64,000 nt of DNA from NCBI RefSeq assembly GCF_003171515.1, contig NC_089391.1, positions 1,798,001 to 1,862,000 on the forward strand, read 5' to 3'. This DNA comes from Pyrenophora tritici-repentis. Its lineage: Eukaryota; Ascomycota; Dothideomycetes; Pleosporales; Pleosporaceae. Both the position numbers and the translations under genes were made by a program. Position 1 is the first letter of the stretch. Each line of letters opens with the position of its first letter. Below the pieces are notes generated by a model. That model was not told the origin of the DNA, ran no database searches, and worked only from the letters and a program-made list of their open reading frames with translations. Below are positions 1 to 13,455 of this stretch, piece by piece.

Positions 1-645
1 TATCGTGCTTTCAAACAATGCTGGTGGATCTATGATGATTGTTTCCTATCACGTACACACGAGACAAGATTTCTCGAAAATATCATCAGGAAGGGAGCAT
101 TCTACAAGCAGCCCCGCCCAATTCTTTTCACCAGCCCCAAAGAGAACCAACCGCAATGAAAGAAAACCGACGTCACCACATCATGCGCACAAATCGTGCT
201 ACTTACACAATTAATCCATAACTCCGGCTTCGGCTCCAGCTTCTGCTTACTCTTCACACCAACGTTCGGTTCGGTTCGGTTCGGGTTCAACGTGTCCATT
301 TGCATGTGCATGTCAGACCTGCGAATACGAGGCCAATTAGTTAGCGCGCAAAACTCACCCTAAACCGACTACACCTGTCATAAACACGTCCGACATCCGA
401 CACTAACGCTTGACATGTCCGAAGTCCGAACGCATATGACTACCTACCTAGGAAAGGCGAGTACGAGTACGGTGCGTTGGTGTGCATGTGGGGTAGGGTG
501 TTGATGGGGTGCTTACGGGAAGGTGGGTAACAAGAGTATCACGGATGAGGGATTATTGTTTTTCTCGCCTTGCATTCTCATCATGCTAGTGTACATTCGT
601 CAAGGCTCCCCAACTCCCCAATGCACCGAAGTGCAAAGTATGGGT
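1..645. other. left-edge intergenic region
   Basis: No convincing gene is visible. Short open frames exist on both strands but none has a plausible product or splice structure. A small tandem run of TTCGG units lies at about 264-286. The region probably holds the 3' untranslated part of the giant minus-strand gene that ends at 646. Confidence 0.5.
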
Positions 646-3600
646 CTAGTCCATATCCTCCTCTGCATCTTCAAAGTCGTCATCGCCATCATCTGACTCA
701 GATCCATCCTCGTCCTCACTCTCGGAAGAATCGACATGCTCAACAGCTGGTACAAATTCCTCATCATCATGGTCATCGTGGTCCTCCTCTTCTTCATGAT
801 TCACTTCATCGGAGTGGCCTTGAGCAAATTTGGCGACCTGCTGACGGAAGGTTGGGTCTTCTCCGTGGGCGAGTGCACGGAAGAAGGGATGATTTTCGGT
901 GAGCGGCTTTCCAGTGGTGACGAAGCCCATGGGCGTGTGCTCAAAGTCTTGACCTTTGCGGCGGAGAGCAATCCACTCATGTACTATAACTCGTTAGCAG
1001 GCGAAATGATCATATGACAGCGGATACATACAGAAGGTGAGGGGTTTCTTTGCGAAAGCTGGCCTCTCCGGGTGCTGAGATAGGTCTTGGTCGAGACCCA
1101 AGTATGCAAGCAGTTCGTAGTATTCGTCCCACTCAATATACAAGCGACCTGAAAACAGGCCTAGCTCAACCCTCAGCCAAACTGGGGCCTGGAAGTCGAC
1201 TGGTAGAGAAGGCGTGGCGTGATAGCTGAGCTGGTTGAACTGAAGCATCCGGCGGGTTACGGGCGCGGCGTAGACGATGAGGTGAACAATACCGGCCGCC
1301 TCAAAGGACCGATGCTCGCGCATGATTGGGATGAGTTCGTTTGCTTCCTCGGGGCTGACAAGAAGTGCCTGCTGGCTGATGGGGCTCCAAAGCAACCAAT
1401 GCGCAGAACGGATATAGTTGTCATTAGGCTCGTAGATTTCGATTGTTCGGTTAAACTGCGTTGATAGCCACAGTCCTGACTTCATGGAAGTGTTGACTGC
1501 ATGTTTCAGACCAATCGAAGTACGGCCCAGTACCGAGAACATAGGTTGATAGGCATCACTTCCTGCCACTAGTCTGCCATAGACAGCAAAGTGGTAAACG
1601 TCTTCGTGCAGTTTGTTGACCTTGAGAGCATCAAAAAGTAGGGCCTGGTGCACCTCGCGTACATTTTCGACTTCAATTTCGACCTCCCTTTCCGCCTCGC
1701 GCTCCTGTTCAATCTCCACTTCTTCCAGTGCGGATGCATGGACAGCACTGCCTCGGTCTTGGAAGTGCTGCTTTCTGTTTTGAAGCTCATCGTATATCCT
1801 CTGTAGCGAGGGCTTCCAGATGATGGAAGCATATTTGGCTGCAGCTGCTTGGCGTTGGCCCCTGGGCTCATATAATTGCTTCAGAGTGACGGAGTCTTTG
1901 ATACGAACTGTGTCTACATATGCATCGCGTGACGACCGGTTTTGGAGGTATTGGTGGTGCGGGTACTCTAGCCGTGCTTGCTCTTGCTGTAAGTAATGCG
2001 AAGTTTGAGCAAAGTAAGATGGCTCAAGCTGCTCGATTGAATCACACGTTTGGGCAAATACCCAGCGAAGCACGTCGTTTGAGGTAGGCTCGTGAGACGG
2101 TGTCGCATTCTTAGGTAAGCGGTCCAGTATACCCTGATGCACTTCAGGGGGTGAGAAGAAGGTGATCGATTGAGTTTGTCCAAGAAGCCGCAGCCTCATC
2201 GCTGCTTGTACGAGAGCGTCCTTCGTTAGGTGTTGACCCAAGGTCACTGCTGCTCTGGCGTGTGGTGGGAACTTGATGTCGGTTCCACGGCAGTGGCTTT
2301 CGTCCAGATAAACAACGCATCGCTCCAGGTCGTCCACGAACGGAGATGCTACTAGAGGTATACACCTTCCAGTACGGTACAAAGCCCATACACGATGATC
2401 GTCATCAAAATAGACTGCTGCTGCTGCCATGCTATCGGCTTCTAGCCAGGCCCTCGCAAAATCTCTGTTTGAATGTTCAAGAACTTGTGCACCAGCGTCG
2501 ATGAGGATTCTGATTGGAGATTGTTGCTGAGAACTCCAAAAGGTGCTTGCATGCTTGGAAAATTTGGGACGGCCATTCGATTGAGGGGCCCAGAAAGTCT
2601 TTGCCAGATTCTCGAGAAGATCCATTTCACTCCACCGAACCCCGTTCGGAGAGACCATTCGCATGTAGGATTGATTTCGAGGTGCGAGGAGATAATATGG
2701 AACCTCTGCATTCGTGTGTGCTAGTTGGGGTAGATCTCGCTGTTGGACTAGCAAAGGCAGCTGGTGCCTAGAATCGTTTGTACCAGAAAATCCAGTAAGA
2801 CGGGGTCCGGTATTCTCTGTGATGGAAGGAAAGAGGTTCCAACCCGATGCCTGGAGTTTGAGCTTGAAGGTCTTGGCGTATTTCGGAAACACGAAGCTGT
2901 TCAGGTAGAAATCGACTGAGCTAGCGCTCGAACGTACAACGTGGCAGAGCTCGCTCAACTGCCGCTCATCCTCAGCATTGATTGAAGCATAGTCCTCCAG
3001 CTCTTTGGGAATAGCGTATTCCTTCGGAAACCACTTTTCATATTGTACACTAGGCTCATCGGTCTTCACCAAGTGCTCGAAAGCCTCTTTGAATTGTTGG
3101 AGACTGAGCCCTTCGTAGTAGAAAGATAAACAAGTCAGAGTGATAGCAACGTCAGGATGGCCCCACTCGGCTGCAGGGGATGGCACACCCTTCGCTAAGT
3201 ATGGTACGGCTATCGGAGCACGTGTCGGATGTAGTCCATATTGTACGTTCCACCGCTTCTTCAGTGTGGCTACCAATATGCGATTGACGAAGAAGCCACG
3301 TAGCAGGTTGATAACTCGCACAAAGGCTTGCTTGTCCTGGAGATAAGAAGTGATCCTGGAGACTACGCCGCTGCGCACAGTTGGTTTCGAAATGTACGCT
3401 TCCAGGTCCTGCTTAACGGAGGTCGGATACTCTGCACATGGGATAATCGACGGAACTTGGCCTTTACAGATGATCTTCACCAGAAGTTCGATGAGGTAGT
3501 CCTCAGCATCTTTGCGGAGAAAGTATATGAGAGGAAAGCCATTCGCTCCACGTTTGACGATCTCAATACTGCGAGGATATTTTGACTGTACAGTAGATGA

Positions 3601-6600
3601 GAAGTCCTTGACGAGCTGTAGCACGGCTTGAGTGACCTGCCAGCGCATGGGATGACCATCAACTGTCATTTGCGTACCAGATGGGTAGACCAGTTGCGTC
3701 CTAATCGCCAAGGACACGTCGCATTCATCGAGGATATCCCGAGTGTGTTCGTCTAGCCAGCGTTGAAGCTCGATCATTATTGATGCTGCTTTGAGGTGCT
3801 CATCGCACAACTGCTGCAACCCGCTCAGTTTGAACGAGAGTATATGTTCAGGCAGAGCAATGACCACACCTCGATGATCTCTTAATCGCGTGTGTATCCT
3901 TCCGTAGAGATTGATCAAGGACTCTGTGAGAGGCGTCTTCCTAGAAAAGGGGAGATGTATAAGTTCACGGTTCACCAATCCTCCGAGTTTGGCCTGCATC
4001 GCTTGTGCTGACTGTAATAAGAGAGCCCTCGGCACGACTACACGAGCGAGATCGTTCCCGTTGGCAAGTAAGGCAGCAACCATAGGGAGAATGCAAGACG
4101 TCTTTCCCTTGCCCATCAGAAGCTGGAGAACGGAGTTTCCCCCCGACTGTGGCGACACTGTCGCCAAAGCCACGTTGACTTGTTCTTCTCGAAGGAGGAT
4201 ATCGCCGTCTATCTCCAACAGAAGCCAGTCCGGATATTCTAGGGCGTTCCAATTACCATGACCTTCATTCGACCACTCATCTTGCTGTTGTTGTTCTTTG
4301 CAGCGCTTTTGTGCATCCTGGATACGAAGTAGACGCTGATGCCTGCATATGGCGAGCCCGAAATCCACGAGCGCTTTTTTGGTGCCCGCTGGAAAACGAT
4401 TACTTGACGTAACCCGAAGCTCGCTGAGAAGCTCAACGGTTGTCATCTTCGGCCAAAGATCCACCATTTGCAGCCACCTAGCCTGAGGATCGCTAGCTTG
4501 GAGAGTATATCGAATGTGATTGGCGATGGATCTAACAGCATTCTTTGCCGAGTCAATCTCTTCAGGTGAAATTCGAGAATAGCTGTGGTGCGCTGTGCTT
4601 CTCTTGCTCGTGAGATGTTTTTGGAGTGCATCGATGCTCTCATTCATCTCTTTGCTGTACCTGGATTGTACGAAAGACGACGGGTCCTTGAACTCTGCGA
4701 CGATATCTCTAAGCATGCCAATCTCTTTTGATTGTGAAACCTCAGGGTATGGACCAAGTGAGGCTTTCCCAACTGGTGAGGCACTCAAAGAATTATAGAG
4801 ATTGGCGGAGCGACTAACGGCATTACCAAATCTCATAACAAGGGGTCCAGCATATGATGTGGAAGCCGCGGCGGGTGGCGAGACCATGCAGTTGCCCAAT
4901 AGACCCGAGAGCGACATATCGTCACCAGTTTTCGATCTAGTGGGATAGACTGGAAGCGACGTTGGCTTGGTCAGTGTGCTTGCCACCGCAGAGGATCCCG
5001 CTCTTGGATGTTGAGCAGCTACCCGGAAAAGAACGTTCTGCACACGATCCAAATACAGGGATAATTCGTAGTTGCAGGTAAGACGATTCCACTCAGGTGT
5101 AACGTCGATTACAGCACGCTCGACATCGAGAAATACTGGGTCGATGGCAGGTAGTTTCAGTGGGTCTATGAGAGATGCAGGCCATTGTTCCCCGATTGAT
5201 CTAGCCAGTGCCTCGCAACTTGCATCGACGTTTGGCTCATGCGAGCTCTCAGCCTTGACTAGCTGGGAGCGTTTCTTGAAACCAGTTCCCAAGAAAGGCA
5301 CTCGTGCTTTATCCATCAGTGACATTAGGTAAGATGCCGGGGGTGCTCCATCGACCCGAAAATGATGGTAGGCGGGATGTTCAGGTGGTTGTATAGCACG
5401 TATCTCCGGCAACATTGCAAAAGAAGCCAGAACACGTAACAAATCCAGGTCGACATCAGGCGAAAACGCCATCGTCCCCAAGAGGAACATCAACGTGAAT
5501 CTATCATCGATATTGCACTGCAGTGACTTCTGAGAAAGTGCACCCCACTCTGCTCGAACATCGACAGCAAGGTGATCGGTCAGTAGAGACTTTCGGTAAA
5601 GTTTGTCATATCCCCCCACAACCGGCGCGTCATGGAGGAGAGTGATTACTGTTTTTTCCATTGGTAAGGACGGCCGCCATTCTAGGAAGAGCCTGGAAAT
5701 CTCGAGGACATTCTGGCGACTATCTGATGAAGTACGAAGATCGCGGGAGCCGTAGGGTGTACTTGAACTCCCAAGCCTTCGCTCAAGGCCAGAGAGTTTC
5801 AGGGCTCGAATAGCCAGATGAGCGGCTTCCGAAGACACACCAGCCGTTTCCTGGGCATTGCGATCGGGGAAGAAACGCGACAACTGAGACGACCTCCGTA
5901 ATATCTTCGCAACAGCTGTACTGTACCGATCGTCTTGCATGTATACTGTACAGTCTGCGGTCCAGATCACTGTCTCCATGCACTTCGCATCTTTGGGATA
6001 ATACCCTCTCTTCGGGGATAGCTCTGCAATCCGATTCAAAGTGGATATTTCGTCACTCAACAACGGGTTCCAGGGTTGATAGGCGCCTGATTGGAGTAGT
6101 TGGAGCGCCTCTTCGGTCCCAGTTCGTCCAGTGAGCGGATCGCTTACAGCATGCGAGGTATAGGCATGTAGTAGAGCTTTCATATACAGGAGACGGGGCT
6201 CGGGTGCGCATTCAATGCGCCCCAAAACGTCATTGATCACGTATTTCAAGTAGACACCCCTCCTCATCTCAATGGCGACGAGTACGTGAGGTCCATCTTT
6301 CTTCACACGCACGCTTCCCCAGGGTACGAGAATACTCTTTTGACGCCGATTGGCAACAGATTGTACGACAATTTTGTTCTCTAGTCCGTACCAGGTTCCT
6401 GCATCTTGATTTGGTGGAATAATAGCACCTAGCCGTCGCGAATGCAGTAAGCCATCAAAGTTAATATAAAAACTAAGCTCCATTCGCTTCAGCTCCACGG
6501 TAATTTTACCATCCAGCGTAGCGAATACCAAGATTTGGGACGAGAGCTCAAAGTGAGCGAAAATCCGTGTGATTCTCCTCACAAGATCGCCCCCTGGATC

Positions 6601-9600
6601 GAGCAAGGTGGTCTGTGAATCCTCGTTGAAATGTCGGACTGCACGATAGAAACAACCAGCAGGGTACCAAAGAATCCACCAATTGCTAGGTTTAGACACC
6701 CAAGCATCTTTCTGTCGAATCTCAACATGCCCGTCGTTCACATGCAACCAATGGTAGCAGTTCTCAACGAGAGGTCGAGGGAGATCAGACTCAAACGCAC
6801 TTCCAAGCATGAATTCTAGTAGTCGACCCGCTTGGACGGCTCTGATAATCAATTGGCCATTGCGAAAGCCTAGATGAATCCGATGACCACCCCGCATCGT
6901 CTCTGACAGAGTAAACTCCATACCCCGTAATGAAGACGTCGAGACAATCGGATTTTTGGAGCCAAAGATATGCCGATAGGCTGCATCGTTCCGGTACGAG
7001 AGCGGTAGGGTTCCCATCTCCTGTCCGTCGATCAAAAGGGTACCGTAGAGGCAATTGTAATGAACGAAATAAAGATGGTTTTCCTCGGCGGACTGAAGGG
7101 TGAGTGATATCCATGAACTATCCTGGTCGATCTTTAGGATAGGCTCCGAAGTGTCGTAGTTGTCGGGAATCTGCCATAGGCTGTCAAGTGACGCAATGAA
7201 TGTCTGCGGGTGGGCGAGGATCGCGCGTCTTATGTGACCACGGTTTTCGTAAGCGAACAATGTGTCTTGTAAAATGGCATTGCGCATATGGTATGGCATG
7301 GAGCTGAAGTCTCCGGCCAGATTGTACTGCAGCGAAATTGAAGCATCGATGTATACGAGAAGATCCTCAGGTTCAGCAAAACACTGTGCATCGGTATGCA
7401 GCGTCCGCTTGCACAACAGTGCTGCCCATATAGCTGACTGTAGAACATTCGGGTCGTCTGTGACAGCTGATTGCAGTTCCCTCCGCCAATTGTTCGTGAT
7501 GTTACGCGCTAGTCGGAGAAGCTCAAATCCATCTTTGCGAATGGCATCGCTCATAGTCAACGACACGAGCTTCAGCAAGATCGTGACCAGAAGCTCCATT
7601 TGAACAGGCTCTCGCCAGTTTCGCCGTATTGCCTCAAGACGAGACCGAATCTGCTCCAAAAGCCTCGCACATAACTCAGGGTCAAGCAAAGCGCTGTGGA
7701 CCTCCGTATGACATGTGTCGGCTAGGCCCGGGCCATGTTGTAAGATCAGACGTAGTACAATGACCCAAGTAGACTCAGACGAGAAATTTAAATTTGTTGA
7801 ACCCATTTCGCGTAAAAGATCAAGCCACCTGGAATGAGTGCCGACTAAGAGACCTTGAAGTGCTGTGAATTCATGTACACCAAGGCCCTGAGGACACCTA
7901 GCTTGGTTCGCTTGGATTCCATTCGAATTTGGCCAATTGGAGTATCGTAATCCAAGGTTGGACATTGCGGATCCAGGAGGGAACTTGACGGGAAAATGAT
8001 GCCAGAACGAGGCTTTCTCGGGGCATCCTGTCCAGACCTTACTATGTCTGTCATAATACCTAGGTCTAAGACCGCAAGTTCGTATGACGTCGTGTACTCC
8101 GATAGGGAAACCCCAAGTTGCGTAATGGCTCTCCAGGTGAGCCTTCTTATATGAGCCGAGAGTCACTTGGCAGTTGGTGCCGTTGATGTATGGACGCAAC
8201 TGTGAATAGTCTCGGATGAGCGATATCCTGTCAAGCTCATCTGCTGGCTGATGACATAACTTAGACAGTATCAACCAGGTTGCATCCCGATAAGCTGCAA
8301 ACACCTCTGGGCACAAAGTTTCAAATAGTGCCGCTTTCGCAGCTGACTCATAGCTTGGAAGCGGGTGTTCGAAGATCTGGATCCGGATGCTCCTCAGCTG
8401 ATCACGAAGATGATGCCACTCGCAAGGAACTCTGTGCCGTGACTCGGTCATGCCGTTTGGAAACACAAAAGAATCGTATATGCATTCTTTTTCTTTGAAC
8501 TTCTTGTCGACCTCCTGGTAATGCATACTCTTTTCTTCCCATTCACGTTCTTTGCGGCACTTGTGATCTTCAGCAATGTCCTCAATCACTTCGCGCATAG
8601 CTGGAAGTTCGCCCCGAAGCTCCTCGCTGTCGTAATAGCGGGCTGCAAAGCAGTCGTCAGTGGGATCATCAAAGATTGTCTTGCTCTGCACGTGTGATAG
8701 TCGATTCCGATATCGAGCTGCCAGGTATTTTCGTACATCTTGAGCGCGTGACATTTTTTCAAGCGTAAGCAGCTGGATAGGGTCCAATATGTCAGCCTCG
8801 AAGCCGGGATGGTAGTCTCCAAGCAATGGATAGCAAGCCAGTGCGTTTTTGTCCATGAGCACCCAAAGTTCCATCAGGTGCAGAAGTTGCTGACTCTTCT
8901 GGTTTGGAAAAGAATTGTCGACTGCACAGATCATTGGAACGTAGTCCCGGATTGTCTTGCTTAGCTTGATGACGCCGAGGCCTGGAGGCTGCACTGAATG
9001 CTTGACTGGAAGCACCACCTCTTCATGATACTTCGATGATAGAATATGACTGGCAACTGTTCGCATATATGGTTTTACAGAAGCAGCGGAATGTTCGTAA
9101 AGTTTCAGAAGCTCAGAGGATGTTCGCTGTTCTGGTATAGGACGGGAATTGTGATCAGTCAAGACGCTTCGTAATATCTTGCCGCTGTTCAGTAGGCGCA
9201 GCCGAAACTCATCAGGCTTGGCACGTGAGCGCAAGTACGGAATCATGCGTTCCTTTGATTGCCTGTGGGTTCGCCAAACGTTCTTCAAGTAACCTCCCGT
9301 CGTCGCCAGTGTATTCCCGAAGAAATTATCCAAAGAAAACAGCGTGTGGAATTGTCGTGTCGTTGTTGACTCATTGACGTGCTTAGTGTCCGAGTTGAGC
9401 TTGGCAAGGCGACGGCCTAGCTTCTGGCGTAGGAAGAAGGCTGCCTCAAGAGGTATCTTTTTCAAGACCTCTTCCAATAACTGAGCATGGAGGATACTCA
9501 TGATAGTCTTGTAGTGGAGTCGTCCATATTCTGCGCCCATGTGATGATATAGGTGCCGCTGAACCGCTACCCGAAGGACGAGATAGAATGCTGACCTTCT

Positions 9601-10378
9601 CCACGGCTTTCGCGCGTTATCGAAAACGACCGAGTCCCGCACGCGCTTGCGTAGTCGTGTCACAACTGTCTGAGTCCCGTTGGCCTCCAGTATGGTCATC
9701 AGCAGGCCAGAAATTAGAGCTGGATCACTCGTATCTCTGATCTCTGGGACCTTTGCAGCTGCCTTCCAGGTGACTGCCGCAAATTTGGTGACTAATTCGG
9801 TACTCGCTTGATGAATGAAAGTAGAGAGAGCTTCTTGGAAAGGCTCCTCGTTGAATTTTGACTCGGGAATTGACACGGCCGAACCGGGAAAGTCCCATTG
9901 CAGCGCACCTTTGGCAGCGAGCACTTTGTCGGCAGTTGCGGATGTCTCGAAAGCCTCAAATACTATGCAGCGCTCACCGGAAGTACTGAATATGTTAGTG
10001 AGAGAAATTTAGAACGGTCAAGAACACTTACGAAGCCGAATAGTAGACAAGCAGCGCGCAGTTTTGAGGCACAACGTGCAGGATGAGCATCTTGCGGGGA
10101 TGAAGATTGCGCATCTCTTTCATCAGCGATTGCTTACTAATAGTCCCGTCCACGTTCAGCACTTGACAAGCAAGCAGTGTATCTCGCAACCCGTGGATGT
10201 GGGGAACAAGGTCTGCAGAGACATGAGGCGTAAGTATTGCGACAGCGTCCAACATACGCCCCAAGAGTACTTCCTCAATACGGCACAAGTTTGCATCTTC
10301 TCTGCCAGGCAGGTTGCGTGGAAGCGCAACGTGATTGAACAGCTTTTCGAAGAACGATAAACGGATGGCGTCTGCCAT
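646..10378 (-). CDS. giant DUF6606/DUF3638/DUF3645 protein, helicase-like
   Basis: Three exons on the minus strand: 10032-10378, 1032-9985 and 646-983, encoding about 3212 residues. The two introns (9986-10031 and 984-1031) have GTAAGT/GTATGT donors and CTAAC branch sites, and splicing keeps the frame. The start at 10378 is chosen because the next residues (FEKLFNHVALPRNLPG) match where this fungal family begins; an upstream in-frame ATG at 10540 would add 54 unlike residues. A P-loop-like LLMGKGKTS lies near residue 2070 and a Walker B-like DESHCRGTD near residue 2680, which suggests an NTPase of helicase type. The C-terminus is very acidic (runs of E and D). Fungal members of this family are usually around 3000 residues, so it looks full length. 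The cellular role is not established; a function in nucleic acid or protein remodelling is only an inference. Confidence 0.85.
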
Positions 10379-11943
10379 CGCTGGTCGGCGAGTGCCTGCT
10401 GCAAGGAGGCAGCCGGCGAGATAAGTAGAAGTTGGAGAAATTGAAGTAGAGAAAACGTGGGTGAAGATTCCACGTGGTGTGAAAAGTAGACGGGATGTTA
10501 AAGAGGACGTGCTCAGTACTAAGGTTGTTTCGGATGCCAAGCATCAATGTGGCCAGGGCTAGGTGACAGCATCACGCAACCTGCGCCGCATTGCTGTTGA
10601 ACGATGAATGGCGAGCTTTGCACGCACTTGAAATTGCGAGCAGCCTTGTAGCCTTCTGAGTGACCGGTGAAATGGGCTGCATGAGGCACGGACAGAGAAG
10701 CTGGTAGCCAGCGGATGCGTGGCTGAGACCCAGACTAGCTGCAGCGATCATGCACATGCTTCTGCTGATACAGAAGCGCCGCTGCGATTTTGGATGGAGA
10801 CAAGCCTGGAAGATCGCCACGTACTGCTAGCATCTAATCGTACAGTGGCAGGTAAGAGGTACAGACCACCGCGAGTCTATGTACTCTCTCATCAAGTGAG
10901 CTGTCCTCTTCTCTTACCGTTACTCGATCAAGTGCCTTGCCTGCTCTTTCAGCAAGAAAGCGGTTGACGATAGGTGAGGCTATCTCTGCCTCGGAACCAT
11001 CCAATCATGGACTTTCCGCGACGTGATACCGGAAAACCAGGAACCAGTGGTAATGAGACCGATGGGCATAAAGTAAAAGAGTTTCAGAGGCGCATAGACA
11101 TGTGTATGAATGAAAAAGGTGAAGCAAATGACATAGGAGAGACACCTGAATCCATTGGACTGTCAAGAGGCGCAAGGCTCGACTGGCGCTGCGGCGTGGT
11201 CCAGCCGCAGCCTGTTCACAACTTATAGGTCAGTTCAGGCGGCTAGAAATACCTATCGCAATACCTGATTCCGATCTTGATGGGCGATAGCCTTGAGCAT
11301 GGCGCGACGATAGGTTGTCTGTTTATTGGAGCTGTAATGAGACAGAGCGCGTGGAAAGCCGGCGCATCGATTGTTTTCGTCGACCAGGTTTGTTTCACAT
11401 ACTTGAGGAACAGGGTGGTTGAGTGATTAGAATATAGTAGCAATGTATGGTGAGCCCAGCAGAACAAGCACAAAGAGTGATGAACGGCGGTTGAGGTTTG
11501 AAGATGAAGGGTGAGGTTGGCCAAATCCCGTCACCGCTTAGCTCCGCATTAACTTAGCAGCCTGGCGCCTTCCGCTTCCCGTCTCCATGTTCACCCGCCC
11601 TACGCGTCCCCACCACGCAGTCGCACCCCCATCTCAGCCTCAGCCACAGCCACAGTCATGGCGATGGGCGAAGCAGACGAAACCCTGCCTCCTCACATCA
11701 AGCATGATGATTGATCTCTCACTAACCTAATCTAATGTCTGTGTTGTTCAGCTGCTTCGCCCTCAACTTCCGCCCTTCTGCACAGCCATGCGCCCTCATC
11801 TTCGCCCGAGGGCGGAAGCACCAAGTATGGTAGGGCGCTGTACACGGAAGTCTAAAGCATAAGTATCGCTTATTGGAAGGTAAATTGATCACTACTAATC
11901 AATATCGAACTCACACAGCTAGTCCCTTGTCCGTCTACTCAGC
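10379..11943. other. divergent intergenic region
   Basis: About 1.5 kb between the start of the giant minus-strand gene and the start of the plus-strand gene at 11944, so it must hold both promoters. Small open frames (for example 10974-11228) lack recognisable motifs or a convincing start context. I see no RNA gene or transposon end here. Confidence 0.45.
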
Positions 11944-13290
11944 ATGGAGGAACTGCCTTACGATGAGCAATCGTCTGGTTTGGAGCAAGACCCCAGCATG
12001 GAAGAAGAGCACAACATGGAGAAAGACTCTAGCATCGAGGAAGAGCTCATTATGGACGAAGATTCCCTCTGGTGGGAATGGGGGTCGGTCTGGTCCTGGG
12101 CCTCAAGCGGCTTTGGGGAATACACCGCCTCAATCCACCCCATCGGCTTTGTCGAGCTCCCCTCAGAGTCTGCCATGTACGCTGCAGGTCGAGACCCAGA
12201 ACATCCCTTCAAAGACTTGCGAGCCGCCCGTTACGCCCATCAACGTACTCGAAAATACTCCAAACGCAAGGATAGCAGAAAGAAGCGTCGGGGGCTTGAC
12301 AAGGAGCGACTACGATATGGAATCGCGCTCAAGGACGCGTACTTGGGGATCAAAAGCAGAGAATGGGAAGACGACTGGGAGGCAGAAGAGGCACACAACA
12401 CAGACCTAGAGCACATGGATGATATCCTCGCATACTACCGATTTGGCAAGAACGCAGACATCTTCGAGCGAAGCGATGGTGGCGAGGTGGTCCACGGCGA
12501 GGACTTTGGATCCTGGGCACGCCGTCGCATACACGAGATGCGCGCAATCAAGGAAACCAGGATAAGCAAGCATGGCTTTGGAACATGCCCCGAACCACTT
12601 CCAGATGTAAAGCAACATACTGTCCAGAACACCTGGCGCCCCGGCCGCATCAACGCCACCATACCAACATCACCGTACTCCAATCCCACCGAAACGACAC
12701 TTCCCACCACCCCCGCCGATATCGATGCTCACGCCTTGCTCGCGTGCGTCCTCAGCCCCTCCAAATTCCACCTCACATACTACCGCAGCCGCAATCTTCC
12801 TCCCTACCAGCACATTGAAGGCTTCGGCTGGTTCGGAGAGTACACATGGCAATGGCATAGGAACGCGTCTGGGTGCTGGACCCTGGGCTACGGCGGCTGC
12901 GAGTACGACGGCGCGTTTCCATGTGAATGTTCTTGCAATGGAAGTCTTACATATCGCTGCTATTGCGAGGAGTTCAAGGTGGAGACGTGGCAGAGGGTAC
13001 CTGCGCCGGAAGAGAAGCAGGCATGTAGTCTGGTTGAGTGGGTGCGAGGTAAGTTGAGGGAGGACATGGAAGATGATGAGCGGGGTTTCCAGGAGCAACT
13101 GAGGAAATGGGAAGAGGAAGAGGATGAGTTGATGATGCGGGCCGAGGAAGATGTGAAGAATTGCGAAGCGCACTTTGGGGGTGATGACTTTGAGCGTGAA
13201 TGGGGACATTATTGGGAAGATGAGTATATAGTATGCGAAAGCGAAGGGAGTGAAGATTGGAGTGTGGTTAGTGGAGTTGAGCAACGCTGA
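11944..13290 (+). CDS. acidic hypothetical protein, 448 aa
   Basis: A single uninterrupted frame of 448 residues. The first 40 residues are strongly acidic (repeated EEE/EED with Met). Residues about 100-120 are a basic KRKDSRKKRR stretch that could be a nuclear localisation signal. The middle contains WFGEYTWQWHRN and a cysteine-rich GGCEYDGAFPCECSC patch, and the C-terminal third is charged and probably helical or coiled. I do not recognise a family. The Trp/Cys middle section looks like a folded core, which together with the length argues for a real gene. It converges on the transporter ending at 13456. Confidence 0.65.
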   Translation: MEELPYDEQSSGLEQDPSMEEEHNMEKDSSIEEELIMDEDSLWWEWGSVWSWASSGFGEYTASIHPIGFVELPSESAMYAAGRDPEHPFKDLRAARYAHQRTRKYSKRKDSRKKRRGLDKERLRYGIALKDAYLGIKSREWEDDWEAEEAHNTDLEHMDDILAYYRFGKNADIFERSDGGEVVHGEDFGSWARRRIHEMRAIKETRISKHGFGTCPEPLPDVKQHTVQNTWRPGRINATIPTSPYSNPTETTLPTTPADIDAHALLACVLSPSKFHLTYYRSRNLPPYQHIEGFGWFGEYTWQWHRNASGCWTLGYGGCEYDGAFPCECSCNGSLTYRCYCEEFKVETWQRVPAPEEKQACSLVEWVRGKLREDMEDDERGFQEQLRKWEEEEDELMMRAEEDVKNCEAHFGGDDFEREWGHYWEDEYIVCESEGSEDWSVVSGVEQR

Positions 13291-13455
13291 TTCGCTACTT
13301 TCAAAGACGGTGGTCCTGATGAAGGAAGCAGTAGTCATCTTGAAAGCTGAGCAGAGGATGAAGTAATGTGGTAGAACAAAAGTGCCATAGCATGTATCAC
13401 ATAAAATCTATATTTTGTCTAATCACCGCCTTCATAACAAGCATGCCAATCCCCC

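Noticed and set aside
10974..11228. 84-codon plus-strand frame in the divergent promoter region
   Set aside because: No motif, no signal peptide and poor start context; better explained as chance.
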